64,000 bases of DNA, taken from the NCBI GenBank assembly GCA_024233215.1, contig JACKPW010000004.1:310001-374000 (forward strand), written 5' to 3'. Both the position numbers and the translations under genes were made by a program. Below, one piece after another: positions 1 to 9,643 of this stretch. The notes under the pieces are model-generated. The model searched no databases. It was not told the DNA's origin and was given only the letters and a program-made list of their open reading frames with translations. The stretch comes from Verrucomicrobiales bacterium (lineage in GTDB: Bacteria > Verrucomicrobiota > Verrucomicrobiia > Limisphaerales > J093). The first letter of the stretch is position 1, and every line of letters begins with the position of its first letter.

Positions 1-1
1 G

Positions 2-310
2 CTGGCCGGCCTGGCGGATCAGCCACCGTTGCTGCCCCAACTCGCGGACTTCGATGGAAGGGAGACCCAACTACCCTACGACTTCACCGATCTGCTGGCC
101 CTCATCGCCCCCCGGCCGACCTTGGTGGTGGTGCCCAGGGTGAACCGGTTCGCGACCGTGGACGAAGTCACCGCGGCGGTGGAGGCTGCGCGCCCGGTGT
201 ATGCCTTGATGGGAAATGCCGACGCCCTGGTGCTGCAGGTGAATGACGACTACAACCACTTCACCCCCGACCAGATCTGGTGCCTCTGCAACGATGAGGC
301 GCAACGCTGA
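2..310 (+). CDS. C-terminal part of an alpha/beta-hydrolase (acetyl-xylan-esterase-like), cut by the window edge
   Basis: The frame is open at the left edge and stops at 308-310, leaving about 102 residues. A hydrophobic strand (LIAPRPTLVVVP) is followed by a helix and a second strand (ALVLQVNDDYNHF). This is the usual tail of alpha/beta-hydrolases of the acetyl xylan esterase or dienelactone hydrolase kind, in which the His after the last strand (here in YNHF) completes the catalytic triad. The nucleophile elbow lies outside the window, so the substrate cannot be inferred. The family call rests on this tail only. Confidence 0.55.
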   Translation: MAGLADQPPLLPQLADFDGRETQLPYDFTDLLALIAPRPTLVVVPRVNRFATVDEVTAAVEAARPVYALMGNADALVLQVNDDYNHFTPDQIWCLCNDEAQR

Positions 311-345
311 GCCCCCCTTCGCCGCCGCAACTCCGGGCCGGCTTG

Positions 346-906
346 CTATTCGGAGGACGGACGGGAACCGGATTCGCCGGTCGGGCCGGACCTGGGCACC
401 CTGACCTCCTCTGCGTCGACCGCTTCAGGAGTCGATCCCGGATCCGTGGCAACCCCCGTGCCGGCTGCCAGGGACGGCCGGAAGACCTTGCGGACCATTG
501 CCAGCAGGCCGGTGTCCGTCAGTTCCACCTCCTTCTGGGCCTCGGTCAGAACCCCTTCCCAGGCCGGGGCGAATCCCGGAGCGCGCTGGTGTAACAGGCG
601 GATGGCGCGGTCGTAGACGTTCAACGTGACCAACTCGGCGCGGCCGGGCTTGGCCTTCAGGGTGGCGGCCGTGATGCGCAGGTTCTCGTTCTCCTTGCGC
701 AGCCGCTCAACCTCCGCCAGGACCTGCTCGTTCCCCTTGTCATTGATCGTCATCTGCCGGTGCAACTGGTCCTTCAACGCACGGACCTCCTGGCGCAACT
801 CCCGGCGTCGGAGCAGGCCGTTGAGAAAGAGGTACGCGGCAATCACGAGACCGGCCGCAAGGCCAATCCAAAACGTGTTCAACGGCTGCTTCAGGAATTC
901 AATCAT
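346..906 (-). CDS. Small membrane-anchored coiled-coil protein of unknown function
   Basis: The product has 186 residues. One transmembrane helix lies at about residues 12-32 (FWIGLAAGLVIAAYLFLNGLL), followed by a basic stop-transfer patch (RRRE) and a long heptad-rich stretch at about 35-85 that should form a coiled coil. A predicted globular part lies at about 90-140 and the tail is Pro/Gly/Ser-rich and probably disordered. The topology resembles small envelope proteins such as YhcB/DUF1043, but the sequence does not let me assign a family. It stands alone on the minus strand between two plus-strand genes. The ATG at 904-906 is the only good start before the coiled coil. Confidence 0.6.
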   Translation of the reverse strand: MIEFLKQPLNTFWIGLAAGLVIAAYLFLNGLLRRRELRQEVRALKDQLHRQMTINDKGNEQVLAEVERLRKENENLRITAATLKAKPGRAELVTLNVYDRAIRLLHQRAPGFAPAWEGVLTEAQKEVELTDTGLLAMVRKVFRPSLAAGTGVATDPGSTPEAVDAEEVRVPRSGPTGESGSRPSSE

Positions 907-1321
907 ACGACCACTCCAACGGACCGGTGGGCTGGCAGCCGCAGCATCACGGCCCGCCTGCGCCCCAACCCGACCGCGAGTCTGCGGGTGTGGGAGTGGG
1001 GTGTCAACGAACGTCAGTAAGCCAGTCCCACCCCCTGCGGACTGGGAACCGCGACTCTGAGCCGCCCGTCGGAAACGTCATCCCATCGACACAAAGGCGG
1101 GGGTTTCAAACATGTCGACGTCAGGAAGATGACGGAGAAGTTAAACCTGTCCTGCCGGGGTCGGAGTCGCTTGCGGTGCTGTCGGGACGGTTCCTAGCCT
1201 GCGTTCGGTGGGAGTTGAAGGCCGGCACCGACATCCACCTGGCTGGTGGGCAACCCGGTGTTTCACCCTCTGAGGAACCTGATCTCCGGCACCACGACGG
1301 ATTAAGCGAAACTGAACACGA
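907..1321. other. Intergenic region between divergent genes, holding a possible structured leader
   Basis: These 415 bases separate the minus-strand coiled-coil gene from the plus-strand DNRLRE gene, so promoters for both must lie here. I could not pick a convincing -35/-10 pair. The part next to the downstream gene folds on paper into a multi-branched structure, listed separately. No open frame here looks coding. Confidence 0.5.
1174..1294 (+). promoter_or_regulatory. Candidate structured leader RNA (riboswitch-like or regulatory), unidentified class
   Basis: A closing helix can be drawn from GTGC, CGGGA and GGTTCCT (about 1175-1196) pairing with AGGAACC, TCTCCG and GCAC (about 1273-1294). 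Inside it lie three small hairpins: TCGGTG/CACCGA (about 1205-1232), CCACC/GGTGG (about 1236-1250) and GGTG/CACC (about 1257-1267). The element ends about 27 bases before the start codon of the surface protein gene. I compared it from memory with SAM, TPP, glycine, cyclic-di-GMP and 6S RNA signatures and found no match. Hand folding of GC-rich DNA gives false positives, so this is only a candidate. Confidence 0.3.
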
Positions 1322-4300
1322 ATGAACACGAAACAATTGACGAAACTCCGCTGCTGCGGGGCGCTATGCCTGATACTCGGGGGATTCTCCGGGAACGGCG
1401 TCGCCGCCACGCCGGTTCGAACCGTGAGCCTGCAACAAGGTGTCAACGGCTACGAGTTGACCTTTGAGAAACGCATCCTCGCCTCGGGCACCGAGGAATA
1501 CGGGTATGATGTCGAGCAGTATTACCTGGATGGCAGCCCGTTTGCGAACGTGCAGGACGACACCCTCGAGATCCTGATGTTCGACGGCTTGATCGGCAAT
1601 GGCGCCGACCAGGTACCGGCGGGGGCGACCATCCTCAAGGCGACCCTGACCTTCTCCACCGGGACGGCCGCGGCCGCGATCTCGAACGGCCCATACGTGA
1701 TCGGGCGCCTGACCGGCGACGCCCGTTGGTCCTTCTACACCGATTGGCCGCTGGACCCGCCGGAGCTGCGCTCGGCCCGGACCATCACTGCCCAACCGTG
1801 GCTGGCGGGCGTGGCTGACGTCCTCCCCCTCGAAGTCCTCGACGTGGATGTCACGGAGTTTGTGCAGGCGTGGTCCGACGGCGAGCCCAATTACGGCGTG
1901 ACCGTGTTCACCAACGACAGCACCGACGGCTGGCAGTTCGCGACCATCGGGAACACGGAGGTCACGAAGCGCCCCAAGCTGGTCGTGGAGTATACCACCG
2001 AGACCCTCACGATCACCGACTACACCCCCACGCGTTCCGCCCAGGTGCGGAGCAATGTGGCGACCGTCGACGGCGCGACCCTGGACGCGGCCTTTCTGGA
2101 TTACGCGGTGGATGACGTCACCGAGGCCTTGCTGTTCTTCGATCTCCTCGGGGAGGAGGAAGGCCGGATTGGATCGCAGGACGAGGTGTTTCATGCGGCA
2201 CTGATCCTGCAAACCGCCGGCGGCCCGGACTACAGCGTGGACGCCAGCAGCAACGACCGGTTCGACATTCACCAGATGATGGTGGACTGGGACACGAGCA
2301 CCCAGTTCGGGGTTGGGGGCATCTCCGAGGTGGGCGGCGAGATCGCGGCGGCGGCGGATCAGATCTCGGGGCTGGGCGACTGGACCCGGGTTTCGGCGGA
2401 TGTGACGTCGATGATCAAGAACTGGCAGGCCGGCCAGGAGAACTTCGGCATCAATGTGAAGCCGCTGGGAACGGATGGCTGGCAGATGTTCTGGCCCGGC
2501 GCGACGGATGGAACCCGGGTCCCCACGCTGCGCGTCTGGTCGGTGCGCGGCACCGGGATTCCCACTGCCGCCATTACCGCGGACTCCCTGGTGGGAACAC
2601 CTCCCTTCACCGTGGCCTTCGACGGCTCCGGATCGAGTGATCCCCAGGGGCAAACGCTGCAATACGCCTGGGATTTCGGCGACGGCCAGTCGGGCACCGG
2701 CATGCAGGTCAACCACGAATACACCGTGGCAGGGATGTATGACGTGACCCTGACCGTGAAGGATCCCCAGGGCAACGAGGGTACGGCCCTCACGACCGTG
2801 ACCGCGCTGGGAGCCCCGACGGTGGTGTATACCCTCAGCCAGGTCGAGGGGCCCGAACCCCTGGTCGTCGTGGCCGACAGCACCGGGTCGGCCGACCCGG
2901 ACGGCGGCCCCATTGAGGTGCGCTGGGACTTTGGTGACGGCACCCTGGTGACGGCTCCTTCGGCCACCCACACCTATCGCCACGGCGGCGACTTCCTGCT
3001 CACGCTGACCGTCACGGACGATGAGGGCGTCGTTGAGACGCGCACCGAGACCATCAAGGCCTTCGAAACCTCGGTGGAATCGTTAACCTTCCAGCAGGGT
3101 CTGAATGGCTACGCGGGAACCTTCGAAATGCGGGTCAATCCGACCTTCGTGGAACTCGGACAGGATGTGACGCAGTACTACCTTGACGGTCGCCCCCAGG
3201 ATGCGGCCCAGGCGGCCAACGACACCTGTGAGTTGATCCGGTTCGACGGTCTCGTCGGCGACGCTCCCGGGCAGATCCCCGCCGGTGCGAAGATCATCCG
3301 CGCCGCCCTGACCTTCCATACCGGGACCGCCGCCGCGGCGGACAGCGACGGCCCCTACGTGATCGGCGCCCTAAACCAGCCGGTGGATGAGACCACCACC
3401 TACGCCGGTCTGGACGCGGGAACCGGGGTGGCGGAAGAAGCCGGACCCCGGGGCTCGGTGGATGCACCGCTGCTGGCGGGGTACGCCGACATCGTTGTGG
3501 AGGAAGTGGTGACCGCCGATATCAGCCCCATTGTGCAGCGCTGGGTGAACGGCGATCCGAACCTCGGACTGGCCATCTTCACCGACGACACGGCAAACGG
3601 CTGGCAACTCGCCACCATCGGCAACCCGGACGTCAGCCTGCGGCCCAGCCTGACCGTGGACTACTCCACGGGCACCGTGAACGAGTACGTGTTCGCCCCC
3701 ACCCAGTCCGCCGTCATTGCGAAAGCCGCAGAGACGCTGGACGGCAGCCTGCTGGGTGCCAGCTACCTGGACGGTGGCGCGGATGCCGACTACAAAGAGG
3801 GTCTGTACCGGTTCGAACCGGTGTTCGGCACAGGTGCCGGACAGGTCAAGGCCGACGAGCGGGTGCTGGCGGCGTGGTTCGTCCTGCAGACCGCGGGTCC
3901 GGTGGACAATTCGGACAGCGACGATCCCTACTCCGTGCACGAGATGCTCGAGACCTGGGACGTGACCAGCAACTACGGAGTGGACGGCATCTCCATCGAG
4001 GCCGGACAGGCGGGACCTGCGGTGTCGGAGTTCATCGGCATGGGTGAGACCGCCCGGGCCATGGCAGACGTCACCCGGATCGTCTATCACTGGCAGCAGG
4101 GGAGCCCCGAATACGGCTTCGACGTGAAACCGCAGGGATCGGACGGTTGGCAGCCCTACTGGCCGGGTCTGGCGACGCCTGAGCAGCAACCGCAACTGGT
4201 CGTCCTCGCCGAGAAGGCACTGGCCCAACCGCCGCCCGGCGCACGGATCATTGGCGTCGAAGTAACCGCGGAAGGCATGCTCCGGATCACCTGGGGATCG

Positions 4301-4465
4301 GTGCCTGACGCCACCTACGCCATCGAGGGGACGGCGGACTTCAATGCGTGGGGATCCGTGGCAACCGGTCTCGCACCCGGTGGCACGCAAACCACCTACG
4401 AGTATGACCTGAACAACGCCACCAGCCCGGTGATGTTCTTCCGCATCCTCTCCGTGAACCCTTGA
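1322..4465 (+). CDS. Exported multidomain surface protein with four DNRLRE-type domains, two PKD domains and a C-terminal Y-x-I-E...FFR module
   Basis: The product has 1047 residues. A signal peptide occupies about residues 1-28 (hydrophobic core ALCLILGGF, cleavage near VAA). Two DNRLRE-type beta modules follow (about 36-225 and 228-395), recognisable from repeated phrases such as QYYLDGSP, PAGATILKATLTF and DGWQFATIGN. Two PKD domains come next (about 405-490 and 495-570), each with the WDFGDG core. A second pair of DNRLRE-type modules covers about 575-970, and the last 75 residues form a module shared with other exported proteins in this window (YAIEGTADFNAW, ending FFRILSVNP). The order repeats as a half-molecule duplication. 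These domains are usual in secreted or cell-surface adhesion and polysaccharide-binding proteins; no catalytic motif is visible. A strong hairpin follows the stop codon. Confidence 0.85.
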   Translation: MNTKQLTKLRCCGALCLILGGFSGNGVAATPVRTVSLQQGVNGYELTFEKRILASGTEEYGYDVEQYYLDGSPFANVQDDTLEILMFDGLIGNGADQVPAGATILKATLTFSTGTAAAAISNGPYVIGRLTGDARWSFYTDWPLDPPELRSARTITAQPWLAGVADVLPLEVLDVDVTEFVQAWSDGEPNYGVTVFTNDSTDGWQFATIGNTEVTKRPKLVVEYTTETLTITDYTPTRSAQVRSNVATVDGATLDAAFLDYAVDDVTEALLFFDLLGEEEGRIGSQDEVFHAALILQTAGGPDYSVDASSNDRFDIHQMMVDWDTSTQFGVGGISEVGGEIAAAADQISGLGDWTRVSADVTSMIKNWQAGQENFGINVKPLGTDGWQMFWPGATDGTRVPTLRVWSVRGTGIPTAAITADSLVGTPPFTVAFDGSGSSDPQGQTLQYAWDFGDGQSGTGMQVNHEYTVAGMYDVTLTVKDPQGNEGTALTTVTALGAPTVVYTLSQVEGPEPLVVVADSTGSADPDGGPIEVRWDFGDGTLVTAPSATHTYRHGGDFLLTLTVTDDEGVVETRTETIKAFETSVESLTFQQGLNGYAGTFEMRVNPTFVELGQDVTQYYLDGRPQDAAQAANDTCELIRFDGLVGDAPGQIPAGAKIIRAALTFHTGTAAAADSDGPYVIGALNQPVDETTTYAGLDAGTGVAEEAGPRGSVDAPLLAGYADIVVEEVVTADISPIVQRWVNGDPNLGLAIFTDDTANGWQLATIGNPDVSLRPSLTVDYSTGTVNEYVFAPTQSAVIAKAAETLDGSLLGASYLDGGADADYKEGLYRFEPVFGTGAGQVKADERVLAAWFVLQTAGPVDNSDSDDPYSVHEMLETWDVTSNYGVDGISIEAGQAGPAVSEFIGMGETARAMADVTRIVYHWQQGSPEYGFDVKPQGSDGWQPYWPGLATPEQQPQLVVLAEKALAQPPPGARIIGVEVTAEGMLRITWGSVPDATYAIEGTADFNAWGSVATGLAPGGTQTTYEYDLNNATSPVMFFRILSVNP

Positions 4466-4808
4466 TATGCGAAGAGACTTGCGACGTGTCTGACCAGGGT
4501 GGAGGACCGGGTTGTGCCGGTCGTCCACCTCTCCTCCGCCATCCCGACATCGCGAGTGACCGCGACCCTATTCCGCTCAGGACTGCTTTCCATGGACCGA
4601 GCGACGGGGTCAGTCCTGCAACTGTTGGCGGTGCTCCCTCCGTTGACAGTGAGAACTGATCCCCAGAGCGACCCCAATGGAGGGTCGAGTTACACGAGGC
4701 CCGGGTTTGACGTGCTTCCAGGGACTCGCGGATCTCGTCCCTCCGAGGAGGTTCAACGTCCCCTGGCATGCGCAATCGCGAAAGGGAGCTTTCCATGAAC
4801 CGCACTGT
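4466..4808 (+). other. Intergenic leader of the prepilin-like gene
   Basis: Besides the hairpin at its start, this 343-base stretch can form a second long helix at about 4609-4663, GGTCAGT against ACTGATCC with ACTGT/ACAGT inside. A purine-rich Shine-Dalgarno-like GGGAG lies at 4783-4787. No family-recognisable RNA was found. A frame open through it joins the downstream gene, but its residues before the Met at 4809 look non-coding. Confidence 0.4.
4498..4529 (+). terminator. Terminator-like hairpin after the DNRLRE/PKD gene
   Basis: A 13-bp stem with one G-G mismatch (GGTGGAGGACCGG against CCGGTCGTCCACC) and a 6-base loop begins 32 bases after the stop codon. There is no clear run of T after it, so it may act as a weak terminator or an mRNA end-stabilising hairpin. 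Confidence 0.5.

Positions 4809-4812
<4 letters not shown>
4795..4812 (+). other. Possible five-codon leader ORF (MNRTV) overlapping the next start codon
   Basis: ATG at 4795 sits 7 bases after GGGAG and is followed by four sense codons. Its stop TGA (4810-4812) overlaps the ATG of the prepilin-like gene (4809-4811) in an ATGA arrangement. The real gene's own ATG is 21 bases from that ribosome-binding sequence, so translational coupling through this mini-ORF is possible. A chance arrangement cannot be excluded. Confidence 0.3.
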
Positions 4813-5672
<860 letters not shown>

Positions 5673-5808
5673 CAACTCCGCGTCGGGTGCTCAAGCGGGG
5701 CCGCAGTCTCTCAGCGGTCTCCATGCAGTTGAGCAAACCACGAAGTACAGCGAATCACACGAAAACGATGGGAAACAACCGCTTGGTGACCTTGCCGTCA
5801 AGGTTGCC

Positions 5809-6792
5809 TCATGGTGACAGGGGCTCATCGCACAAGCGCACGGGTCCCGACCAACCCCTTCCTCGATCCTCCTTTCGTGAAGTGCGTGTGTTTCGTGCTT
5901 GGACTGAACCGGCACGGCTCAGGTCGAGGATGGCCTGACGGAGGTGGTCGGCTCGGGCCTTCCGATCCTCCGGCAACGACTCGCACCGGGCAAATCGCAC
6001 CTCGGCCTGGATGCCCCTTACGCAGAGCAACCGAAGGAGGTGCGCCCCGAAGAGCATCCTCCCCCAGTAGGCGACCAGGCGCCCCGCGTCGTCTCCCGGA
6101 ACGCGATAGCTCACCCAGGCGACGTGCACACGATCCCCGGCCTTCACCGAGGTCAGCAAGGCGGGATGGAACGGCAGGACGTCTTCCCCGTCCGAGCTGG
6201 TTCCTTCGGGAAACACCACCACCAACCCGTCCGCATCGAGCACCCGGCTCATCTGCTGCAGCGCGGGCCGCACCGCCAGCCGTCGGGAGCGGCGGATAAA
6301 CACGGTGCCGGAGAGCCGCGCCAACCGGCCGAACACGGGCCAGCGGGCCACGTCGCTCTTCGCCACAAAGGTGGCCGGAGAAAGGGACGCGAGCACCAGC
6401 GTGTCCAGATAACTCACGTGGTTCGCCACCAGCAAACCGTGATCCGGAATGGGACCGTTTGCCTGCACCTCCACTCCCAGTGCCCTCAGGCCCCGAACGC
6501 ACGCGAGGGAGAGGCGCCGGGCACGATCCCCCCCGGGGTCATCCACGCCGCAGGCCAGCGGTCGGGCCAGGGATACCCAGGCGCGGGACACCGCGGCGGC
6601 AAGTCGGACCGCCCGGCCGAGAAAGCACCCCGGCCGGCGCGCGATGGAGGCACCGACTTCGCCCCAGCTTGACACATCCCGTTGATCCCGTGACGCGAGA
6701 CCCCCCGCATGAACAATGCGCAAGACCTCCCGGGTCTCCCGCCACCGGATGATTGGAACCTCCAGCCGCATCGATTCGTCGGGACTCAGCAT
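5809..6792 (-). CDS. 1-acyl-glycerol-3-phosphate / lyso-lipid O-acyltransferase (PlsC/OlsA-like)
   Basis: The product has 327 residues from the ATG at 6792, which overlaps the stop of the upstream acyltransferase by seven bases (ATGCTGA). The PlsC motifs are present: NHVSYLD (the H-x4-D catalytic box), the FIRRSRR acceptor-binding motif and FPEGTSS. PlsC enzymes transfer an acyl chain to a lysolipid at the inner membrane. Because the gene directly follows an OlsB-like N-acyltransferase, the second step of ornithine-type aminolipid synthesis (OlsA) is as likely as phosphatidic acid synthesis. The N-terminal 90 residues before the catalytic box have no motif I recognise, and the tail (about 25 residues) is basic. 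Confidence 0.8.
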   Translation of the reverse strand: MLSPDESMRLEVPIIRWRETREVLRIVHAGGLASRDQRDVSSWGEVGASIARRPGCFLGRAVRLAAAVSRAWVSLARPLACGVDDPGGDRARRLSLACVRGLRALGVEVQANGPIPDHGLLVANHVSYLDTLVLASLSPATFVAKSDVARWPVFGRLARLSGTVFIRRSRRLAVRPALQQMSRVLDADGLVVVFPEGTSSDGEDVLPFHPALLTSVKAGDRVHVAWVSYRVPGDDAGRLVAYWGRMLFGAHLLRLLCVRGIQAEVRFARCESLPEDRKARADHLRQAILDLSRAGSVQARNTRTSRKEDRGRGWSGPVRLCDEPLSP

Positions 6793-7634
6793 GAGACCGG
6801 GAGGCGGCCGAAGAACCGTGCACGTACCGGAGCGCTCAAACCATCGAGGTCCAGCAGGGTCAGAAAATCGATGGTGCCGAACTCCCGGTCGATCGCCGGA
6901 GGGCCGCAGATCCAGGCTCCCAACGAAAGATAGGCCCGGAGGAGTTTGGGAACGGGCGGAGCCTCGTCGAGCAGGCGGTCCAGGCAACACGCCGCTGCGC
7001 CCCGCGGTTGCGTGCGCCACTGAAGGGGCGCGATGTGACGACGATAGAGGTTCGCGTAGACGGTCGCCCCCACCGCCGGGTCCACACTGGTCAGCGAGCT
7101 GCACCCGACCAGATAACGCGCGCCGTGACGCGACGCGCAGGCGGCAATGCCTTTCCACAGCAATCCCAGGACCGTGACGTTGCGATGCGCCTGCTGTACA
7201 CAAGCCCTTCCCAATTCCAGCAAGCGATCGCCCAGCGGGATGAATGGAGTCAGGTCGAACTCCTGATCACTGTAGAAGCCCAGATGCCGTCGGGCCGTTG
7301 TCCCCGTCTGGAGACGATACGTGCCAACGACCTGGCACAATTCGAGATGTTCCACGATCAGGTGATCGCAGACCGCATCGAAGGCATCCGCGTCGTGGCC
7401 GGTGACCATCGACTCGGCCAGTCCCTCCCCCAGTTCGAGGTTGAACACCTCAAATCTCAGGCGCTGGGCCGCGCGCACTTCGGCCGGGGTCGCCGCCAGC
7501 CGCACCTGGTAAGGACCCGCCAGCGCGACCGCGGGAGAGGCCTCGAGCGGAGAAAGGCAGGCGGGCAGGGTGCCGATTCGGTTGCTGTGGGTTCGATCTT
7601 CCACGCGTGGATTCAACCGCGCATCCATCCCCAT
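6786..7634 (-). CDS. GNAT-fold N-acyltransferase, OlsB / hemolysin-like (ornithine-acyl-ACP acyltransferase family)
   Basis: The product has 282 residues. Residues of the OlsB-like family are visible: the N-terminal AAQRLRFEVFNLELGEG strand-helix, CDHLIVEH, VGTYRLQTG, LLELGRACVQQAHRN and a C-terminal DFLTLLDL segment. The family makes lyso-ornithine lipid or related aminolipids by moving an acyl group from acyl-ACP to an amino acid. The gene is sandwiched between a methyltransferase (21-base gap with the first possible start) and a PlsC-like enzyme (overlap), the order expected for an aminolipid pathway. The ATG at 7634 is chosen; a GTG six bases upstream is also possible. The substrate amino acid is not determined by sequence. 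Confidence 0.75.
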   Translation of the reverse strand: MGMDARLNPRVEDRTHSNRIGTLPACLSPLEASPAVALAGPYQVRLAATPAEVRAAQRLRFEVFNLELGEGLAESMVTGHDADAFDAVCDHLIVEHLELCQVVGTYRLQTGTTARRHLGFYSDQEFDLTPFIPLGDRLLELGRACVQQAHRNVTVLGLLWKGIAACASRHGARYLVGCSSLTSVDPAVGATVYANLYRRHIAPLQWRTQPRGAAACCLDRLLDEAPPVPKLLRAYLSLGAWICGPPAIDREFGTIDFLTLLDLDGLSAPVRARFFGRLPVSC

Positions 7635-7661
7635 GACCACGGAGGGGCGGTTAAGATCAGG

Positions 7662-8501
7662 TCACGGCTGGGAAACACGAAGCACGCTGAAGAGGCGGTA
7701 AAAGGCGAGGTCCGTGGGAAGCGCAGGCTGCAGAACCATCGACCCCAGGGCCCCGGCAAGCGCCGCACGAGCGCACCGCGGCCAGGGGCCCGGGTGACTG
7801 CGCGGGATCGCCGTTTGCTGCCACTCACTCTCGATCCGGAGTCCGGCCTCCTCGATCATCGTTCGCAACACCGGCAATGGCCGCCAGGCAAATCCATCCC
7901 CCTCCGCAGTGGGGATGCGGAGCACCGCCTGGAGGAACTCGGGATCGATGCTGTTGATCAACAACCGCCCCCCCGGTCGAACCAGGCGGGCAATCCCCGC
8001 CAGGAAACGAGGCAGGTTGGGAATGAAATAGGCCACGGCGAAGCAGGTCACGAGATCGAACCAAGCTGCCGCCAGGCCGGCTTCCTCAACGGGAGCCTGG
8101 ATCAGCCGCAACCGCTCATCGGTCAGGCCGGCAACATGGTTAATGGCAGGACTCGGGTCCACCCCCACCAGTTCTGCCACCCCGTTGCGCAAGAGAATCT
8201 CCATTCCCAGTCCATGTCCGGCGCCCACATCCAGTACGTGCTTCCCGCGGGCGAGACCGGCGGCAAAGCGGTAGTTGGCAGAGGTCCGCCGTCGCGACAC
8301 GAATTGCACGGGCGACCACGAACCGGGACGTGCCCGGTCATGCACCAGCAGCCGAAGCAGCCGGCGTTGCCACCACCGCAACCCACTGGCACCCGGTGAA
8401 GCCGGGGGGGGCGGCCCGGATTCCCTGGGATCGGCAAGCGGCTGGTGCGAGGACAGGCTGGGGCCATTCCGTCGGGGTCGCGGCTCAGGTTGGGAGACCA
8501 T
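7662..8501 (-). CDS. Class I SAM-dependent methyltransferase
   Basis: The product has 279 residues. Motif I is HVLDVGAGHGLG at about residues 87-98, followed by the acidic residue of strand 2 (VGVDPSP), the strand-4 motif WFDLVTCFAVAYFI and the post-motif LVRPGGRLLINS. This is a Methyltransf_11-type fold. The N-terminal 75 residues are Pro/Arg-rich and poorly structured until WWQRRLLRLLV. It starts five bases after the glycosyltransferase stop, so it is cotranscribed with envelope and lipid genes and probably modifies a lipid or glycan. The acceptor is unknown. Confidence 0.8.
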   Translation of the reverse strand: MVSQPEPRPRRNGPSLSSHQPLADPRESGPPPPASPGASGLRWWQRRLLRLLVHDRARPGSWSPVQFVSRRRTSANYRFAAGLARGKHVLDVGAGHGLGMEILLRNGVAELVGVDPSPAINHVAGLTDERLRLIQAPVEEAGLAAAWFDLVTCFAVAYFIPNLPRFLAGIARLVRPGGRLLINSIDPEFLQAVLRIPTAEGDGFAWRPLPVLRTMIEEAGLRIESEWQQTAIPRSHPGPWPRCARAALAGALGSMVLQPALPTDLAFYRLFSVLRVSQP

Positions 8502-8506
8502 GGGAT

Positions 8507-9643
8507 TCAGTGACAGGCAGCAACCGGTTCGGGAGTCAGCGGCGCCTCCTTCTCGAACCGGGGCGGGAAACCGTGAACCGCCCGTTCGATCACGTGCTCA
8601 ACCAGCGCCGGGCCGCGATCGACCCACCGTCGGAAGGCGGAGCCTGGCACGGGCACCCCCGGCTCCAGCACGCGACTCAACCGGAAACGCGTGTCGTGAA
8701 TCGCGATCCCGGCGTGTTCGGCATCCAATGCGTTGAGGTGCTGTTCGACATGCTGCTCGACGGGAACCAGCAAAAGGGGTTTGCCCAGGTAGGCGGCCTC
8801 ACTCACGGTCTCGAATCCGGCGGTACAGATCACCGCCCGGCTGCGCGCCATCATCTCCAGGAAACGCGTGCCATTGAGACGATGCAGGGTCAGGGAGAAG
8901 GTCAGGGACTCCTCCTCCGGTGCTCCCGGACGGTCGCAGAAACAATGGATGGGGATCCGGGGATGATCGCGACTCCACTGGAGGATGTCGGCCACATAAC
9001 CCGGGTTCAACAGGTAGATCAAGAGAAAGTCGCCCGGTTGCGGTAGCAGCGCGCCAATCCCCTCTCGCAGGAGCGGAGGCGACACAATCAACGCCCGGTG
9101 CGGCAGGTCGCGGGCAGGGTAGAAGGAAAGGGCCAGCTTGATGCTACGAGCCCCCACCAAGTCGATGTAGCGACGCATCGCCCAGTGCTGGATGGACCGT
9201 CGTGGGATCCGCACGAACTCCGGGTGACCGAGCATGAATTGATGTCCCACCGCGATGACCGGGATCCGGTGTGGCCGGAAGAGGTTGTACAGCCCCATCA
9301 GCGGCTCCAGAAAATTGATGATCAGGTCTGGCTCCGCCTCGCGAATCTCGTTCTCGATCAGCCCCAGGCTGTGACGATAGCGGGCAAGATGCCCCAAGAA
9401 GCCTGAGAGTGTCCGCAGTGGACAGACGCCACGGCCCCGGTGGAAGACGAAACCCGGGCTCGTGAGCCGCTTCACCGGAACCGGAATGGCGGCCTCAAAG
9501 TAGGCCGGCAAACTCCGGTTGGAGTTGCTGCCCACCAGGACCCGGGTCAGTTGGTGACCCACCCGGCTCAGCGTCCGGGCCATCGCCATCGCCTGGGTCA
9601 GGTGTCCCCGCCCCTCGCCCTGAACCGTAAACATGATCTTCAT
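8507..9643 (-). CDS. MurG/GT28-like glycosyltransferase, family of undefined substrate
   Basis: The product has 378 residues. The N-terminal nucleotide-fold loop reads VQGEGRGHLTQAMAMARTL, typical of MJ1255/MurG-like GT-B enzymes (G-x-G-H-x-x-R/Q). The C-terminal donor-binding motif is CTAGFETVSEAAYLGKPLLL followed by PVEQHVEQHLNA. Such enzymes act on the cytoplasmic side of the membrane and transfer a sugar from a UDP-sugar to a lipid acceptor. The start codon lies inside the 3' end of the phosphoesterase gene upstream (149-base overlap), and the methyltransferase follows after five bases, so the product probably works in the same envelope-lipid pathway. Confidence 0.8.
   Translation of the reverse strand: MKIMFTVQGEGRGHLTQAMAMARTLSRVGHQLTRVLVGSNSNRSLPAYFEAAIPVPVKRLTSPGFVFHRGRGVCPLRTLSGFLGHLARYRHSLGLIENEIREAEPDLIINFLEPLMGLYNLFRPHRIPVIAVGHQFMLGHPEFVRIPRRSIQHWAMRRYIDLVGARSIKLALSFYPARDLPHRALIVSPPLLREGIGALLPQPGDFLLIYLLNPGYVADILQWSRDHPRIPIHCFCDRPGAPEEESLTFSLTLHRLNGTRFLEMMARSRAVICTAGFETVSEAAYLGKPLLLVPVEQHVEQHLNALDAEHAGIAIHDTRFRLSRVLEPGVPVPGSAFRRWVDRGPALVEHVIERAVHGFPPRFEKEAPLTPEPVAACH

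Noticed and set aside
1174..1294. 6S RNA or SAM/TPP riboswitch in the leader
   Set aside because: The remembered core sequences of these classes are absent; kept only as an unclassified candidate.
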